Assembly (NCBI RefSeq): GCF_002261425.1
Contig: NZ_NEVJ01000003.1
Coordinates: forward strand, 1,674,001 to 1,738,000
Source of the DNA: Bordetella genomosp. 9
Lineage (GTDB): Bacteria; Pseudomonadota; Gammaproteobacteria; Burkholderiales; Burkholderiaceae_B
DNA: 64,000 nt
Reading direction: 5' to 3'
A program made the position numbers and the translations under genes. Positions 62,373 to 64,000 of this stretch are shown here, piece after piece; position 1 is the stretch's first letter, and each line of letters opens with the position of its first letter. Below the pieces are notes generated by a model that saw only the letters and a list, made by a program, of their open reading frames with translations, did not search any database and was not told where the DNA came from.

Positions 62373-64000
62373 ATGCCTACCCCCAAGCCTTTGACGCTGG
62401 CCGTGCGCCTGGCCTGCATCGCCATGGCGGCCAGCGCCACGCTGCCCGCCCGGACCTGGGCGCAGAGCCCCGCGCCGCGATCGCCGGCCGGCGCCGACGG
62501 TGCCGCGCCCGTGACGACCATGGCGCCGGTGTCGGTGACCGGCACCGCCGTCACCGAGGGCGACGTCCTGCCCCCCACTTTCGCCGGCGGCCAGGTCGCC
62601 AAAGGCGCGCGCCTGGGCATACTGGGCGAGCAGGACGCCGCCAACGTGCCCTTCAGCGTGACCAGCTTCACGTCGCAACTGGTGGAAGACCAGCAGGCGC
62701 GCACCTTGGGCGACGTCTTGCGCAACGATCCGTCGGTGCAGGTCACGCGCGGCTATGGCAACGACGCCCAGTCCTACGTCATCCGTGGCTTCCAGCTCTA
62801 CGGCGACGACATCTCCTATGGCGGCCTGTTCGGCGTGATGCCGCGGCAGATCATTTCGCCGCAGGGCGCGGAACGCATCGAGATATTCAAGGGGCCGAGC
62901 GCCTTCCTGAACGGCGTACCCGCGGGCGGTTCGGGCGTGGGCGGCATGGTCAACATAGAACCCAAGCGCGCGGGCGACGATCCCTTGAACCGCATTTCGC
63001 TGGACTACGGCACGTCGTCGCAAGCGGGCGCGAGCGCCGATATCGCACGCCGCTGGGGCAGCAGCAACCAGTTCGGCATCCGCGTCAACGCCTTGCAGCG
63101 GGAAGGCGACACGGGCATCGACGACGCCAGCACGCGCATGACCTTCGGTTCCGTCGGCCTGGATTACCGCGGCGAGCGTTTCCGTGCGTCCCTGGATGTC
63201 GGCTATCAGAAGCAACGCACCGACCAGGGCCGGCCCATGGTCCAGGTGATCGGCGACGGCATCCCCGATCCCCCATCCGCGCGGCGCAATTATGCGCAGC
63301 CGTGGACGTATTCCATGACGGAGAACACCTTCGGCATGCTGCGTACGGAATATGACCTGACCGACCGCTGGACGGCATACGCCGCCGTGGGCGGCAACCA
63401 TGCACGGGAAGACGGCTCCTACTCGTCGCTCCGCGTGAACGAGAGCGGCGCCGGCACGGCCAGCCGCATGGATTCGGTCTATGACCAGGACACCGTCGGC
63501 ACCATGTTCGGCGTCCGCGGCAAGTTCGACACCGGCCCGCTGAAACACGCCGTCAACCTGGGCTTCTCCAGCGTGTATCTGAAAAAGCGGGCGGCCTACG
63601 AAACCTCGGCCGCATTCCCCACCGACCTTTACGACACGCCCTCTATCGCCAAGCCGGCAACCACGGGCGGAGGCGGGGATCTCGGCTCGCCCGGCGTCAC
63701 AGGACGCACGCGCATGACCGGGGTGTCGGTATCCGACACGGTCTCGTTCCTGGACGACCGCGTGCTCGTCACGCTAGGCGCCCGCCATCAGAAGATCGAC
63801 GTCAGCGGCTACAACTACAACACCGGCGCGCAGACCAGCCATTACGACGACTCGGCGACATCGCCAGTCTATGGGCTGGTGGTCAAGCCGTGGGAACACC
63901 TGTCGCTGTACTACAACCACATCGAAGGACTGCAGCAGGGGCCGTCCGCGCCATCGACCGCCATCAACCGCGGCGACGTCTTCGCGCCGTCGAAGTCCAA
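62373..64000 (+). CDS. TonB-dependent siderophore receptor (5' part)
   Basis: The first 542 codons; the gene runs off the right edge. A signal peptide (MPTPKPLTLAVRLACIAMAA, cleavage near TWA-QS) is followed by a TonB-box region (TMAPVSVTGTAV), then the plug domain (VPFSVTSFTSQLVEDQQART; LRNDPSVQVTRGYGNDAQSY; FKGPSAFLNGVPAGGSGVGG) and the beginning of the 22-strand barrel with aromatic-girdle repeats. It is an outer-membrane receptor for a ferric siderophore; the ligand cannot be told from sequence. It has a Fur-like site upstream. Confidence 0.92.
   Translation, partial: MPTPKPLTLAVRLACIAMAASATLPARTWAQSPAPRSPAGADGAAPVTTMAPVSVTGTAVTEGDVLPPTFAGGQVAKGARLGILGEQDAANVPFSVTSFTSQLVEDQQARTLGDVLRNDPSVQVTRGYGNDAQSYVIRGFQLYGDDISYGGLFGVMPRQIISPQGAERIEIFKGPSAFLNGVPAGGSGVGGMVNIEPKRAGDDPLNRISLDYGTSSQAGASADIARRWGSSNQFGIRVNALQREGDTGIDDASTRMTFGSVGLDYRGERFRASLDVGYQKQRTDQGRPMVQVIGDGIPDPPSARRNYAQPWTYSMTENTFGMLRTEYDLTDRWTAYAAVGGNHAREDGSYSSLRVNESGAGTASRMDSVYDQDTVGTMFGVRGKFDTGPLKHAVNLGFSSVYLKKRAAYETSAAFPTDLYDTPSIAKPATTGGGGDLGSPGVTGRTRMTGVSVSDTVSFLDDRVLVTLGARHQKIDVSGYNYNTGAQTSHYDDSATSPVYGLVVKPWEHLSLYYNHIEGLQQGPSAPSTAINRGDVFAPSKS

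Noticed and set aside
59475..63548. 1357-residue minus-strand open frame spanning acnB and the receptor gene
   Set aside because: It crosses two real genes, a terminator and a promoter; composition is typical of an antisense shadow.

Overview
The window looks like chromosomal DNA of a high-GC betaproteobacterium of the Alcaligenaceae, most likely Bordetella or a close relative such as Achromobacter. This rests on the odhA-odhB-odhL gene set, the class I PHA locus with phaR, a P19/FtrA-type iron protein, an sdhCDAB-sdhE-gltA cluster next to mdh-prpC-prpD, and the rRNA sequences. Almost everything is core metabolism. The exceptions are one IS3-family insertion, one very large effector-like gene and a small envelope-related patch.

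Layout: 1-224 is the start of an iron-transport periplasmic protein. 613-5565 (minus) is a compact run rluD > pgeF > phaC > phaB > phaR, divergent from bamD (5624-6472). A DinG-type helicase and tex follow. 11524-16329 (minus) encodes a 1601-residue protein with an N-terminal toxin-like region, a degenerate metalloprotease-like stretch, a long LRR block and a C-terminal NEL-type E3 ubiquitin ligase domain. trpS, zapE and the 2-oxoglutarate dehydrogenase genes odhA-odhB-lpdA run on the minus strand to 24752. maeB and a DUF2214 gene lead into an IS150-group element (27958-29401) that sits in the loop of a former terminator hairpin.

29472-41088 is a TCA/methylcitrate region: sdhC-D-A-B-E-gltA and a GntR regulator on the minus strand, then mdh, prpC, prpD, a small membrane protein and two glutathione transferases on the plus strand. 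An MFS exporter, a methyltransferase and a YchJ-family protein precede a complete rRNA operon on the minus strand (16S-tRNA-Ile-tRNA-Ala-23S-5S, 44152-49526) with a clear sigma70 promoter and boxA. The right end holds a carboxymuconolactone decarboxylase-like protein, a DUF1127-type small protein divergent from a LysR regulator, a GST, an HdeD-like protein, a large MscS-type channel, a permuted papain-fold protein, an SLT lipoprotein, an MDR oxidoreductase, acnB, and the start of a TonB-dependent receptor behind a probable Fur site.

Functional links: odhAB-lpd, sdh, gltA, mdh and acnB together supply most of the TCA cycle; prpC/prpD with acnB give the propionate (methylcitrate) branch, and maeB connects malate to pyruvate. 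An identical 19-bp palindrome (TCTTATATAAGATATAAGA) lies 4-5 bp upstream of the predicted -35 of both mdh and acnB, 24 kb apart. The mdh copy is next to the gntR gene, so the simplest reading is a shared GntR-controlled TCA regulon. The most novel items are the LRR-NEL protein, this operator pair, the IS inside a terminator, and several short tandem repeats that start in the last codons of genes or just after them.
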